A DNA stretch of 8,469 nt from Acidobacteriota bacterium (GCA_003225655.1 QIAW01000278.1:1-8469); one strand, 5' to 3'; shown: positions 1 to 7,793, numbered from the stretch's first letter. Made by a program: numbers and translations. The notes: generated from the letters alone by a model not told the origin.

Positions 1-838
1 CACGTTCCTGGTCCAATCCGGACCGGTGCATTGCCCGCCTGTAGGCGCGTTTGGCTGGCAGATGTGCTTGATCGCGTCGGGGGCCGTCCAGATCGAGCCC
101 GCGCTGGGCGCGTAATATTTCCAACTGACGCCGGCGCTATCCAGCAGGTCGGCCATGGTCTGGTGCTCAAAGCAGGGATAAATTGTCTGGTTCTCACCGC
201 TGGGAGTCACCAGTCGAACCGTTGTTCCGGCGAGAGCGATGCATCCTGCTGGCCCTTTTGTGCCGCCCATATTCTCAGCGGCGAAGATGCCGGCGGCATC
301 GTCAGAGGCGCTGGGCGCCGAAGTCCCGCCGAAGAGAAATTGATGGGCGGGAAAGCTGGGCCCCTGGTTGGTTTGAAACATGTAGTTGGCCCAGCCATAC
401 TGGGTAGCCAACTCCAGATAAGGATTCAGGGTGCCGGTCGAGTTATCAACAAACTTGAACTGCGGCTTGGTGGGGCAAGTGCCGGAGCAGGTGATGTCGC
501 CGGCGCCATCCATCTTGCCGCTAAGTATTTCCCAGTGTGACCCGCCCTGGCTGCGTCACTCCGGTGAGGGAATGCTTATCGAGCCAGTTCTTGGTGGCAA
601 TGTTGTATTGGGTTGCGCTCGGAGTTGTGCTGCATGAGCTGGCCGTGCCGAAAGGAGGGCTGCACAAGCCCTGAAAGAGATTGTCGGGCGTGCGGTTCTC
701 CTGGAATATCACTATCACGTGCTTAAACGGGTTGGGGAACTGGATACTCTGGGTTGTTTGCGCCTGGGTAAGCATTGTTCCTAACCCAAATACAAGAAAA
801 GCCAATAGAAGAAATAAACCCTGGGGGGTGCGTTTCAT
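1..838 (-). pseudogene. Secreted phosphoesterase (phospholipase C/acid phosphatase family), frameshifted and partial
   Basis: The family is alkaline-phosphatase-like phosphoesterases that cleave phosphate esters or phospholipids outside the cytoplasm. The ATG at 838 has a strong GGAGGA ribosome site, so the longer reading from 937 is unlikely. Residues 1-27 form a signal peptide (KR, a Leu/Phe-rich core, then TQAQ). Residues 40-56 read HVIVIFQENRTPDNLFQ, the family hallmark with the metal-binding Glu47-Asn48. This frame stops at 521-523 after VTLGNT. The protein resumes in another minus frame, open from 555 to the left edge: it reads GKMDGAGDITCSG, then a long segment with NPYLELATQYGWANYMFQ, GPSFPAHQFLFGGTSAPS and YYAPSAGSIW, all typical of the family. 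The DLSHxHxxF-type segment expected between LGN and GKMDGA is absent, so bases seem to be missing at the break. The 3' end lies outside the window. Family assignment is confident; whether the break is biological is unknown. Confidence 0.8.
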
Positions 839-842
839 GTCT

Positions 843-848
843 TCCTCC
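843..848 (-). promoter_or_regulatory. Ribosome binding site fixing the phosphoesterase start
   Basis: On the minus strand GGAGGA is followed by AGAC and then the ATG at 838. It is a near-perfect Shine-Dalgarno at normal spacing and the best in the window. It places the start exactly before a signal peptide and excludes the 33-residue upstream extension. Confidence 0.8.
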
Positions 849-889
849 GAATTTGGTTGAACAGAGATGAATGGAAGCCTCTCGAAGCG

Positions 890-909
890 TGAACCCGCAG
901 TGCGGTTCA
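890..909. repeat. Imperfect palindrome in the phosphoesterase leader
   Basis: TGAACCCGCA is followed by GTGCGGTTCA. The two arms are complementary apart from one bulged C and a central G. There is no room for an RNA loop of normal size, so a protein-binding dyad (operator) is more likely than a hairpin. It lies 52-71 bases upstream of the phosphoesterase ATG. The role is inference only. Confidence 0.35.
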
Positions 910-1082
910 GCGATTCTCCGAGGGGATCTGACATCAAGCTAGTAGGTATAACCCGATCTTTTTGAATTCGACTCGGTGGCGGTGCGTTGCTAACTCTGAA
1001 AATCCAGAGCGCCGACTCTCACGTGAATCTCACAGGCGAATTATCTGAGAGGCCCGGAAGTGCGCTGCCTGTGTTTAGGAGA

Positions 1083-1125
1083 GTGTGGCTGAATGCTGGA
1101 GTGCCGAATAGTGAGGCTGAATGCT
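1083..1125. repeat. Two near-identical 15-base direct repeats
   Basis: GTGTGGCTGAATGCT (1083-1097) and GTGAGGCTGAATGCT (1111-1125) differ at one base and sit 28 bases apart, start to start. They could be regulator half-sites or residue of a small duplication. Function is unknown. Confidence 0.4.
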
Positions 1126-1145
1126 ATACGTCCAGACAAGAAAAC

Positions 1146-1190
1146 GCAAGATCCTTCGCCCCATAGGACGGCACTCAGGATGACAAATGC
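1146..1190. repeat. Candidate dispersed intergenic element (GATCCTTCG...CTCAGGATGACA type)
   Basis: The stretch begins GCAAGATCCTTCGCC and ends GGCACTCAGGATGACA, with ATCCT and AGGAT as inverted outer arms and GCC/GGC as inner ones. I recognise the pattern from short repeats scattered between genes in several bacterial genomes, acidobacteria included. The middle (CCATAGGAC) departs from the usual short form, so this may be a degenerate copy. Recognition is from memory; copy number cannot be judged from one window. Confidence 0.35.
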
Positions 1191-1219
1191 AAATGGGACG
1201 ATGGAATAGGAAGCACAGT

Positions 1220-1249
1220 AATTAAGTTAAAACGCCATAAGCCTTAATT
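1220..1249. repeat. AT-rich inverted repeat over the AsmA stop codon
   Basis: AATTAAG (1220-1226) and CTTAATT (1243-1249) are perfect 7-base arms with a 16-base spacer. The right arm contains the AsmA stop codon (1244-1246). On the plus strand the stem is followed by a T-rich run, as in a terminator, but no plus-strand gene precedes it. On the minus strand no T-run follows. An all-AT stem of this length is weak, so terminator function is doubtful. Confidence 0.25.
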
Positions 1250-2811
1250 TTGTTTTTTCTTGCCGAAGAGCCCGCCAAATAATCCGCCGACACCTTTCGC
1301 TGGGTTGGTGAGCATATTTCCCAGGCTCTTGCCCATATCGGGCATGAAGACCGGCTGCGAGGTCGTTCCCTGAACCAAAAAGGGAATTTCTCCCTTGGAA
1401 CGGAACAGGCCTCCCAGGAAGCCTCTGCTTCCGTCATTCATTTTGGCCATCATGTGAAAATCCAGGGCGTTGGTTGGACTAATCGTGCCGTTGCCGGTGA
1501 TGGTTCCGACCTGCGGCAGAACCAGTTGCACGCTGTCGGCCTGAATTCCATCGGGGGCGACGCGCAGATTGGAGCTCAGGGTTTCAATGATGGTGTCATG
1601 ACCGCCGTTGGAGCCGTTCAACGTGCTGGCGATGCCTGACGCCATGCTGAATCCTTTCAGCCGGGTATTGGCCACGTTGAGCGGCCCGGTAATCACCAGG
1701 TGATCGATCGGTCCGTCAATGGCAAGATTGGCGCTGATGGTGCCGCCTTGCAGGCTCGAACCTGCGGGCAGATTAACGCCGAAGTGGTGGTGTCGCCCTG
1801 CTTGAGATAATTTCCGGATATGATGGCTGCGGTCCTGCCGCTTTCGAGCACTCCGCGGGTCACGATTCCCGCCTGCCGCTTCAGGTCATAGTGGGTGGCA
1901 TAGTCGAGCGTAACCGGCTGGCGTGCTGGCCCGCCGCTGCGCACCAGGCGCAACTTCTCAGTCCGGGCTTTGCCGTCGGTGGTGAGAGTGCTTCCATCGG
2001 AATGAATCATGCCGTCAAAATCGAGAATGCCTGCCACCCCCGAGGAGTTCTCCACAAAACCGGTTGACGACAGGTCCATGTGTTTGACCGCCATGGTCAG
2101 CCGCAGAGAGCTGCTTGCTATATCGTCACGGCTGAGGGGACCGGCGATTCCATCCATCTTCAGGTTGCCGCCACCAGGGGTGGTAGCGCTGAAAGTGAAG
2201 GGAATAGGCACGCTATAGCCAATGTTTGAAGCCTTGAGCTGCACACCCTCGTAAACATGCTGGCGTGAAGGATTCGAGGCGCTGGAAACAAAAACCTTGC
2301 CGTCAACGAGGCGGAATGATCCGATGGATAAGACATCGGATGACGTCTGGGCTACCGGGGGCGCTGCGTTCTTGCGGTTCCTCGATCGCTGGCTACGCGG
2401 CGCGGGTGCGCCCGGGGTTGCGCCCAGGCTGGAGAAATTCCATCGGTTTCCACTGCCGCGCACCAGGTACAGTTCAGGCTCGCGCAGAGTGGCGGAGTTG
2501 ACGTGCAGTGAATGTGAAAAAATCAAGGGCACGAGATCGACGGCCACATCCAGCGATTTGGCTTTCAGAAACGGCTGGCGGCTGTAGCTTGGATCATCGG
2601 CAACGCTGATATCGTCTGCACTGATGCCACCCGCCAGCAGAGAAAGGTGCAGGCTGCCAATGGCCACCGGCCGTCCCAGGTTTTCCTGTAATTTTTTTTC
2701 AATCGTGGGACGAAACTGGTTGACATTGATCACCAGAGGAAGAATCAGGATCAGGATTACGACCCCGAGCAGAACCGCACCCGCAATCTTGAGACCCTTG
2801 TGCTTTTTCAT
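1244..2811 (-). pseudogene. AsmA-family envelope protein, frameshifted
   Basis: AsmA-family proteins are anchored in the inner membrane with a long periplasmic repeat-like body, and are linked to outer-membrane assembly or lipid transport. The ATG at 2811 starts MKKHKG, followed by one membrane segment at about residues 9-29. The AsmA N-terminal signature follows (NVNQFRPTIEKKLQENLGR, then VAIGSLHLSLL and GISADDISVADDP). The first frame runs soundly to GDTTT (residue 343, near 1785), then becomes nonsense and stops at 1693. The continuation is in another minus frame: VNLPAGSSLQGGTISANLAI, DGPIDHLVITGPLNVAN, VRVAPDGIQ-like and ALDFHMMAKM blocks, and a GLFGGLFGKKKQN tail. Relatives usually have about 20 more residues between GDTT and LPAG, so an out-of-frame deletion is likely. 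The visible total is about 520 residues. There is only a weak ribosome site (GGTGTTGG). It lies 104 bases downstream of the phosphatase gene on the same strand. Confidence 0.8.
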
Positions 2812-2915
2812 GCCAACACCGCGTCGCGCTCGGGGGAGGGCGCAAGAAGCTTACTGCGTATTACGAGGGTGAGCCCATGCTATCACCGCAGAACATGAAG
2901 AGCAATTGAGCTTTC

Positions 2916-3698
2916 TCAGGCCCTTCCGCCGTTGGTGGCCGCCAGCGCGGCTGCCGCGGAGCGCATGATGGAGAGGGCCGTAATGTCATTTTGTCCGGAA
3001 GTGTTTCGGGTAAATTCCTGCACGGCATCGAGAATTCCGGAGCTTAACTCGTTTGCATTTTTGAAATCCATCTTTTCCAGGTTCTCGCGCACCCGTTCCA
3101 GGCCGAACTCTTTGTGGCCATAACGGCTCTCCACCAGACCTTTGCTCACTATCAGCAGGGCCGCCGAGGGTTCCAGCACAGACATTTGCGCGTCGTGGGT
3201 GGCATGAGAAAACAGGCCCAGGGGCAATCCGCAGGCCTCGAGCTTGGTGATGCCGTCGCGGTCTTTCAATAGTCCGGGAGTGTGTCCGGCGTTGATGTAG
3301 AAAAGTGTGCCCAGGTCTTCTTCGTAGCAGCCAAGAAATGCCGGAGCGTAGCGCACGCAATTGGCAAGTTGTAAAAGAGCCCTGTTCACCAGGATGGTGA
3401 GATCGCTGAGGGCGTCGGCCTCATTCAGAGGTGAGCCTGCAAACAGCTTAATTCCTTCAGTACGAAACACCTGTTGCAGGCCAGCGGCAATGTCGAGGGC
3501 TTCTTCGCGCTTTCCCGCAATATCAATCAAAAAGAAGACCAGGCGGCCCTGAATGGCCTGAAAATCGAAGAAATCTCCTCCTACGCGCGCTGCACGGTAG
3601 AGGGCGGCGATGCTGGCCGTTTGCAGGCTGGGTACTACGCAGGCCTCCGGCTTGCGCAGGAACCGCTGCACGGTAGCTTGGCGAAAAGGCAATTTCAT
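2916..3698 (-). CDS. PP2C/SpoIIE-type serine phosphatase, stand-alone catalytic domain
   Basis: This family dephosphorylates Ser/Thr residues on regulators such as anti-sigma-factor antagonists, using two metal ions. The 260-residue reading has the core motifs in order: RVGGDFFDF (38-46), LIDIAGKREEAL (57-68), FYINAGHTPGLL (133-144), GLPLGLF (157-163), SKGLVES (185-191) and NDITALSI (237-244). No sensor, response-regulator or membrane domain is attached; it is essentially the catalytic domain with about 25 extra N-terminal residues. The usual T/S-D-G metal-binding aspartate in the SKG block is replaced by Lys186, so activity may be altered. A TTG start at 3758 would add 20 hydrophobic residues. 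I prefer ATG 3698 because the domain starts soon after and a possible promoter lies between the two. Neither start has a clear ribosome site. It lies between the TPR peptidase (171-base gap) and AsmA genes. It is the only large minus-strand gene with no visible lesion. Confidence 0.8.
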   Translation of the reverse strand: MKLPFRQATVQRFLRKPEACVVPSLQTASIAALYRAARVGGDFFDFQAIQGRLVFFLIDIAGKREEALDIAAGLQQVFRTEGIKLFAGSPLNEADALSDLTILVNRALLQLANCVRYAPAFLGCYEEDLGTLFYINAGHTPGLLKDRDGITKLEACGLPLGLFSHATHDAQMSVLEPSAALLIVSKGLVESRYGHKEFGLERVRENLEKMDFKNANELSSGILDAVQEFTRNTSGQNDITALSIMRSAAAALAATNGGRA

Positions 3699-3730
3699 AA
3701 AAGCCAGGGGAACAGGGAAGGAAGGATTCC

Positions 3731-3758
3731 AAAATAGCACAAACCACAGGAAATGCAA
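3731..3758 (-). promoter_or_regulatory. Possible extended -10 promoter for the phosphatase gene
   Basis: On the minus strand TGC-TATTTT (3739-3731) is an extended -10 type box. A weak -35, TTGCAT (3758-3753), lies 16 bases upstream. Transcription would start near 3725, about 25-30 bases before ATG 3698, which argues against the TTG start at 3758. Judged by eye only. Confidence 0.3.
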
Positions 3759-3869
3759 TCCTAAATGTATTTGCAGATTTGCCAGGACCCACCTGGAGAT
3801 CCTCGATGGAGCCGCAAAGGTCGCCCCATCAAGTACTTACAAGAAACCAAGCAACAATGAGACAGGGTG

Positions 3870-5276
3870 CTAATTGCTGCTTCCGTAGCTCCTCTTGAGG
3901 TAATCTGCAACCCCGTCTTCCATGTCGGCGTATCCACCGTGGATGGTGCTGCGCAAGGCAGATTCAGTCGAGGCGCCATCACCCAGACGCTGCAAGATGC
4001 GCTGAATGTCGCTCATGCCATAAGTGTCGCGAATGTATTCAACGGCGGCCAGACCCTCATAGTAGGCGACATAGGCCTGGCTGTTGGAAAAGCCCATCCA
4101 CGAACCTTCCAGCGCACTGAGAGGAATCTGCCGGTGATCACTGTAGAGTTGTTCCAACTGCCTTCCCACCGACGAGATAGTTTTCGGCTCCAGCGCCTGG
4201 GCCACTCCCTCGTTGAGCCACTGCGGGCAGCGCCCATGCGTAATCTGATTGATAAAGGCGTGCGTCAATTCGTGTTTGAGGACGCGTGAAAGCTCCGATG
4301 TCACGCCGGTAAGACCATCGACCGGAATTCGCAATTTGCCATCGTAAACCGCGCCTGACCAGCCGGGAGATTTGTAGAGAGAAACGGAAATGGTCTGGCG
4401 GGGGGCGACGCCGAGTTCGCCCACCAGCGAGTTGTAATGGGATTCCAGTGTGTCGAGGATCTCACGGCGCAGCGCGGTGGATGTTTGTTTGCCTTCATAG
4501 TGCAGCGCGAAGTGGCCGCTGTCTGCCTCGGAAAAATCGCTCTCCGCATTCTTCTCACGCATGGCTTTATCGAGCATGGCCTGCACACTGGGGTCAGGAC
4601 GCAGCTTTAGGGAGCGCTGCCAGGCGCGGATGGCATCTTCGGTGTGGTCAGTTTTGAAATAGGCCGCTCCCAGCAGGTTAAAAGCGTCTGCCGACGAAGG
4701 TTCCAGCCGGGTGGCGCGTTCCGCGTACTGAATAGCTTCTTGCCCGCGGTTCAAGGAAAGCAGGGTGGCCACATAAAGGTGCAGCATGGCAGGATTTTCG
4801 GGAGCAAAACGCAGACCGCGCTGCAGATAACCGATCGCCAGGTCGCGATTGCCGTTGTTATATTCAAAGCGGCCGGCAACGAACAGGGCGGCGGCCATCA
4901 GTTCGGAATTTCCCATGGCTTCGATCTCACTGATGGCCATGGGATCAATGTGGCCGTCGCGAAAAAGCTTGCTCTGCACTTCACCCGAGCGGCTGATGTC
5001 TTCTACCGGAGCGCTAATGGCAATCTCATCCTGTGAGCTGCGCCCCGAGCGCACAGGCGCGCCCCCGGAGTCGATGCGGTCAACGGAAGTCTTGGGGATA
5101 GCGTAGGTATCGTCGCCGACTTGGTACTCCACTTTGCCCTTGTTCTCGTGGGTGCTGTCGGCGAAAATGGTGCGCCCATTCTTAAGATGAATGGTGTCAG
5201 CCTGCGCGCTCAGGCACGCGAGACAAGAAAAGGCGATTACAATAGTCCTATTGAGCACGCAAGCAGATTTTAGCAA
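3870..5276 (-). CDS. Exported TPR protein with HExxH metallopeptidase (peptidase MA-like) domain
   Basis: This is probably a periplasmic or secreted zinc-peptidase-like protein; the substrate is unknown. Numbering is from the TTG at 5276 (468 residues). Residues 1-26 are a signal peptide ending SAQA before DT. Residues 27-70 form a small beta-rich domain (DTIHLKNGRTIFAD, then YAIPKTSVDRID). About three TPR units span 125-230 (ALFVAGRFEYNNGNRDLAIGYL and two more). The catalytic-type domain has KHELTHAFI with HELTH at 335-339 and the likely third ligand in WLNEG (Glu356), followed by YVAYYEG near 401-407. An ATG at 5303 gives nine more residues, but TTG 5276 has AGGAG five bases upstream and leaves a compact signal peptide. 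Around residue 301 (SLYKSPGWSG) relatives tend to have about nine more residues, so a small in-frame loss is possible. It is transcribed divergently from the M1-like gene. Confidence 0.8.
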   Translation of the reverse strand: MLKSACVLNRTIVIAFSCLACLSAQADTIHLKNGRTIFADSTHENKGKVEYQVGDDTYAIPKTSVDRIDSGGAPVRSGRSSQDEIAISAPVEDISRSGEVQSKLFRDGHIDPMAISEIEAMGNSELMAAALFVAGRFEYNNGNRDLAIGYLQRGLRFAPENPAMLHLYVATLLSLNRGQEAIQYAERATRLEPSSADAFNLLGAAYFKTDHTEDAIRAWQRSLKLRPDPSVQAMLDKAMREKNAESDFSEADSGHFALHYEGKQTSTALRREILDTLESHYNSLVGELGVAPRQTISVSLYKSPGWSGAVYDGKLRIPVDGLTGVTSELSRVLKHELTHAFINQITHGRCPQWLNEGVAQALEPKTISSVGRQLEQLYSDHRQIPLSALEGSWMGFSNSQAYVAYYEGLAAVEYIRDTYGMSDIQRILQRLGDGASTESALRSTIHGGYADMEDGVADYLKRSYGSSN

Positions 5277-5308
5277 AAAAGCTCCTGATCGCCCTATAAC
5301 CATTGGAC
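5277..5308. promoter_or_regulatory. Very short divergent intergenic region with a possible shared -10 box
   Basis: The 32 bases separate two divergent start codons. CTATAAC (5294-5300) reads TATAAC on the plus strand and TATAGG on the minus strand, so one AT-rich core could serve as -10 on both. A plus-strand start about 7 bases downstream would fall almost on the ATG at 5309, giving a leaderless mRNA; this gene indeed has no Shine-Dalgarno. Any -35 boxes must lie inside or near the opposite coding region, and I see no good match. Confidence 0.3.
5282..5286 (-). promoter_or_regulatory. Ribosome binding site deciding a TTG start for the TPR peptidase
   Basis: AGGAG on the minus strand lies five bases before the TTG at 5276. 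Using this start leaves 32 bases between the two divergent genes. The alternative ATG at 5303 would leave almost none and has no visible ribosome site. Confidence 0.55.
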
Positions 5309-7793
5309 ATGACCCCAGCCACCGCCATCCGCTTCCGCCCCTTTAAGCTTTTGCGGGTTACCGTATCGACCTTTCTATTGTTATTGCTGTTACCGGTGCG
5401 GTCCACTTCTCAGCAGGTACCGCCATCTTCCCCCGGTCCTTCGCCCGCCGTGGTTTCGCCTGCGGTGACTCCGCCGAGCGTCACTTCGCCGGCTCTGACG
5501 CTCTATCACCAGTTGCGCAGCGTTGGCCTGGATGGACAAAAGGTTTTTCATGTTCGCGATGCCGACCTGGACCGCGAAGACATTCATCTCTCGCTGACCG
5601 AAGGCACTATCGCCTTCACCCAGGAGGTTGATGGCCATATTACGGGGGCGGTATTCGAAGGCGAAGGCGAGATGCTGCTCGTGCCTCCGATCCAGAGTGA
5701 GCGCGCCTCGCTTGCCCTGTTTACCCATGCTGCCGTTCTGGAAGAAAAATTTGCCACCGCGTATTTCCGTTTTAATGACACGACTTACGAAGATTTGCGC
5801 AGTGGCCTGCGCCCCATGCCGGCCGAGGAGATGCAGGATTTCGTCAACCGCTGGAATTCGCTAGCACAAAGCATGGCCGATGCCGACGCTCTGCGCCTTC
5901 TGTTGACCATGACCAACCCCGGTCCTACGCGCATCTTCCATGCGCGTATAGGAGGGTTGAAACTGGGCACATTCGATGTGAACCTGGATACCAGCTTCCT
6001 GGAGCAGATTTATGTGGCCCAAACCAGCGATTCGGAAAGCGGCGTCCGCTATTACGACCTGTGGACCGCCTTCCCCATGCGCTCGGCCCGCAAGAGTGCC
6101 GAGAGTGGGAAAGACAATGAGGCGCCCAGCTTTTTTAACATCCCCCACTACAGGATCAACACCCACATCTTGCCATCGCACGAATTGGAAACCGAGGCTC
6201 GGGTGAAGCTGCACTCTAACCGCGAGGGGTTGCGCGCCTTGCCTTTTGAACTGTCGCGTTTTTTGCAGCTTAAATCCGTGGACCTCGATGGCGCCGCCGC
6301 AGAGTTCATTCAGAACGAAGCCATTGCCGGTTCGCAGCTCGCACGCCGCGGCAACGATCTGTTTGTGGTGCTGCTGCCCCGCGCTTTGCACGCCAGCGAA
6401 GAAGCCGAGCTGAAGTTTGTTTACAGCGGCTCCGTGCTTTCCGAGGCCGGCGGCGGCCTGATGTATTTGGGAGCGCGCGGCATCTGGTATCCCAACCAGG
6501 GGCCAGATATGGCCACCTTTGACCTCGAATTCCGGTATCCCTCTTCGTGGACTCTGGTTGCGAGCGGCCACCGCACTTCATTGCAGAGCGCCGGCGCCGA
6601 ACAGATATCGCACTGGGTGTCGGAGCGTCCGGTGCCTCTCGCCGGGTTCAATCTCGGCCAGTATGTAAGTAGCTCGGCCCACGTAGGTGAGACGCTGGTA
6701 GAAACCTACGCCGCCCGCGGGGTGGAAGAACGCCTGCAGCACGCGCTCACCTTGCACCAGGACGTGGAGCGCATCGATCCCCGAACCAAAAAGGTCGTGG
6801 TGGAATCTTTGACCTCAATTCCAGTTCTCAATCCCTCGCAACAGGTTAAGCCGCTGACCCAGCGCGCGGCAGATACCATTAACTTCATCTCCACGCGCAT
6901 TGGCCCCTTTCCCTTTCCCTCGCTCGGTGTGGGACCAGCCGCAGATGCGCGCCAGCGAGTTTGACCGCATCATGTACGACAAACTCATGCCCGCCCACGA
7001 AATCGCGCACCAATGGTGGGGTGATGGCACCCTGTGGGCAAGCTATCGCGATGAATGGATGATGGAGGCCCTAGCCAATTATTTTGCCCTGCTGGAGATC
7101 GAGGCCTCGAGTCCTGAGAAATTCAAGACTGCCATGGAAGCCTATCGCCGCGAGCTGCTGGAAAAAAATAAAGAAGGATTGGAATACAAAGACGCCGGCG
7201 CGGTGACCCTGGGCGTCAGGCTGGCCTCATCAAAATTCCCTCAAGGCTATGACAAAGTCCTTTACGGACGCGGCACTTGGCTGATCCACATGCTGCGCAT
7301 GATGCTGCGCGATCCTGGGCGCGCCAAAGCCGGCGGCGGCTCCCTTGCCGGCGATGAGCTCTTCTTTCAGGTCATGCGTAACATTCAGCAGCAATATGCT
7401 GCCTCCAGGTTTTCTACCCTGGATCTGGAGAGCGCCATCGAGAAAGTCATGCCTGCCACCCTTTCCTACGAGAACAAACATTCGCTCGATTGGTTTTTCT
7501 CAAATTGGGTGAACGGCACCGCCATTCCCAAATTGGAAGCCACCAGCGTGCGCGTGACCCGCAAACCCGCGGGGGGAGCAATCGTGACCGGCAAGCTGAT
7601 GCAGAGCGAGCTCCCGGAAGACTTCGTGACTTCTGTGCCCATCTACGGCACCGTCGCCACCGCGAACCAGCAGCCGGTTTTTCTGGGACGCATTTTTGCA
7701 GACGGCTCGGAAACCAGCTTCCGTCTCGAAGCTCCAGCAGACGTGACCCGCATCCTGGTTGATCCTTACCAGTCGGTGCTGCGGCGGCCATAG
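5309..7793 (+). pseudogene. Exported M1-family (gluzincin) metallopeptidase, frameshifted
   Basis: M1 enzymes are zinc aminopeptidases; this one carries a signal peptide (RFRPFKLLR, then a Val/Leu-rich core) and is probably periplasmic or secreted. A Pro/Ser-rich linker follows, then a roughly 400-residue N-terminal part of beta-sandwich character containing YPSSWTLVASG and PVPLAGFNLGQY. The first frame is good to FPFPSLGV (near 6928) and stops at 6964. The catalytic part continues in another plus frame. HEIAHQWW (HEIAH at 6996-7010) plus the Glu of MMEALANY, 18 residues later (7065-7067), complete the HExxH-x18-E zinc site. LYGRGTWLIHMLR is the usual downstream helix, and the end is VDPYQSVLRRP. 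In M1 enzymes about 50 residues normally separate the FPxP-like block from HExxH and include the GxMEN or substitute exopeptidase motif. Only about 28 are present, so about 20-25 seem lost with the frame. ATG 5309 is chosen over TTG 5303; neither has a ribosome site. Confidence 0.8.

Larger units (their letters stand above)
839..1243. other. Non-coding stretch between the AsmA and phosphoesterase genes
   Basis: About 405 bases carry no credible gene on either strand; the only open frames entering it are shadows or upstream extensions. It contains the phosphoesterase leader with its ribosome site and palindrome, two copies of a 15-base repeat (1083-1097 and 1111-1125), and a possible dispersed intergenic element (1146-1190). 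A minus-strand TATACC near 946-951 could be a -10 box for the phosphoesterase, but I see no matching -35. No good intrinsic terminator is visible. Confidence 0.6.

Noticed and set aside
31..540. Long plus-strand open frame of 169 codons
   Set aside because: It lies opposite the second part of the phosphoesterase, whose minus-strand translation shows clear family motifs; the plus-strand product is low in recognisable features.
1220..1262. Intrinsic terminator on the plus strand (stem followed by T-rich run)
   Set aside because: The stem is only seven A/T-rich pairs with a 16-base loop, and no plus-strand gene lies upstream. Kept only as an inverted repeat.
3867..4289. Plus-strand open frame of 140 codons, and others at 4644-5036
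   Set aside because: They overlap the TPR/HExxH gene, which has a signal peptide, TPRs and a zinc motif in the other strand.
5861..6571. Minus-strand open frame of 236 codons
   Set aside because: It is antisense to the well-preserved M1-like N-terminal region and has no ribosome site or recognisable domain; it is a product of high GC codon use.
500..6950. Programmed frameshifting in the three broken genes
   Set aside because: No slippery heptamer or downstream structure is apparent at the junctions, and residues appear to be missing rather than only the frame changed.
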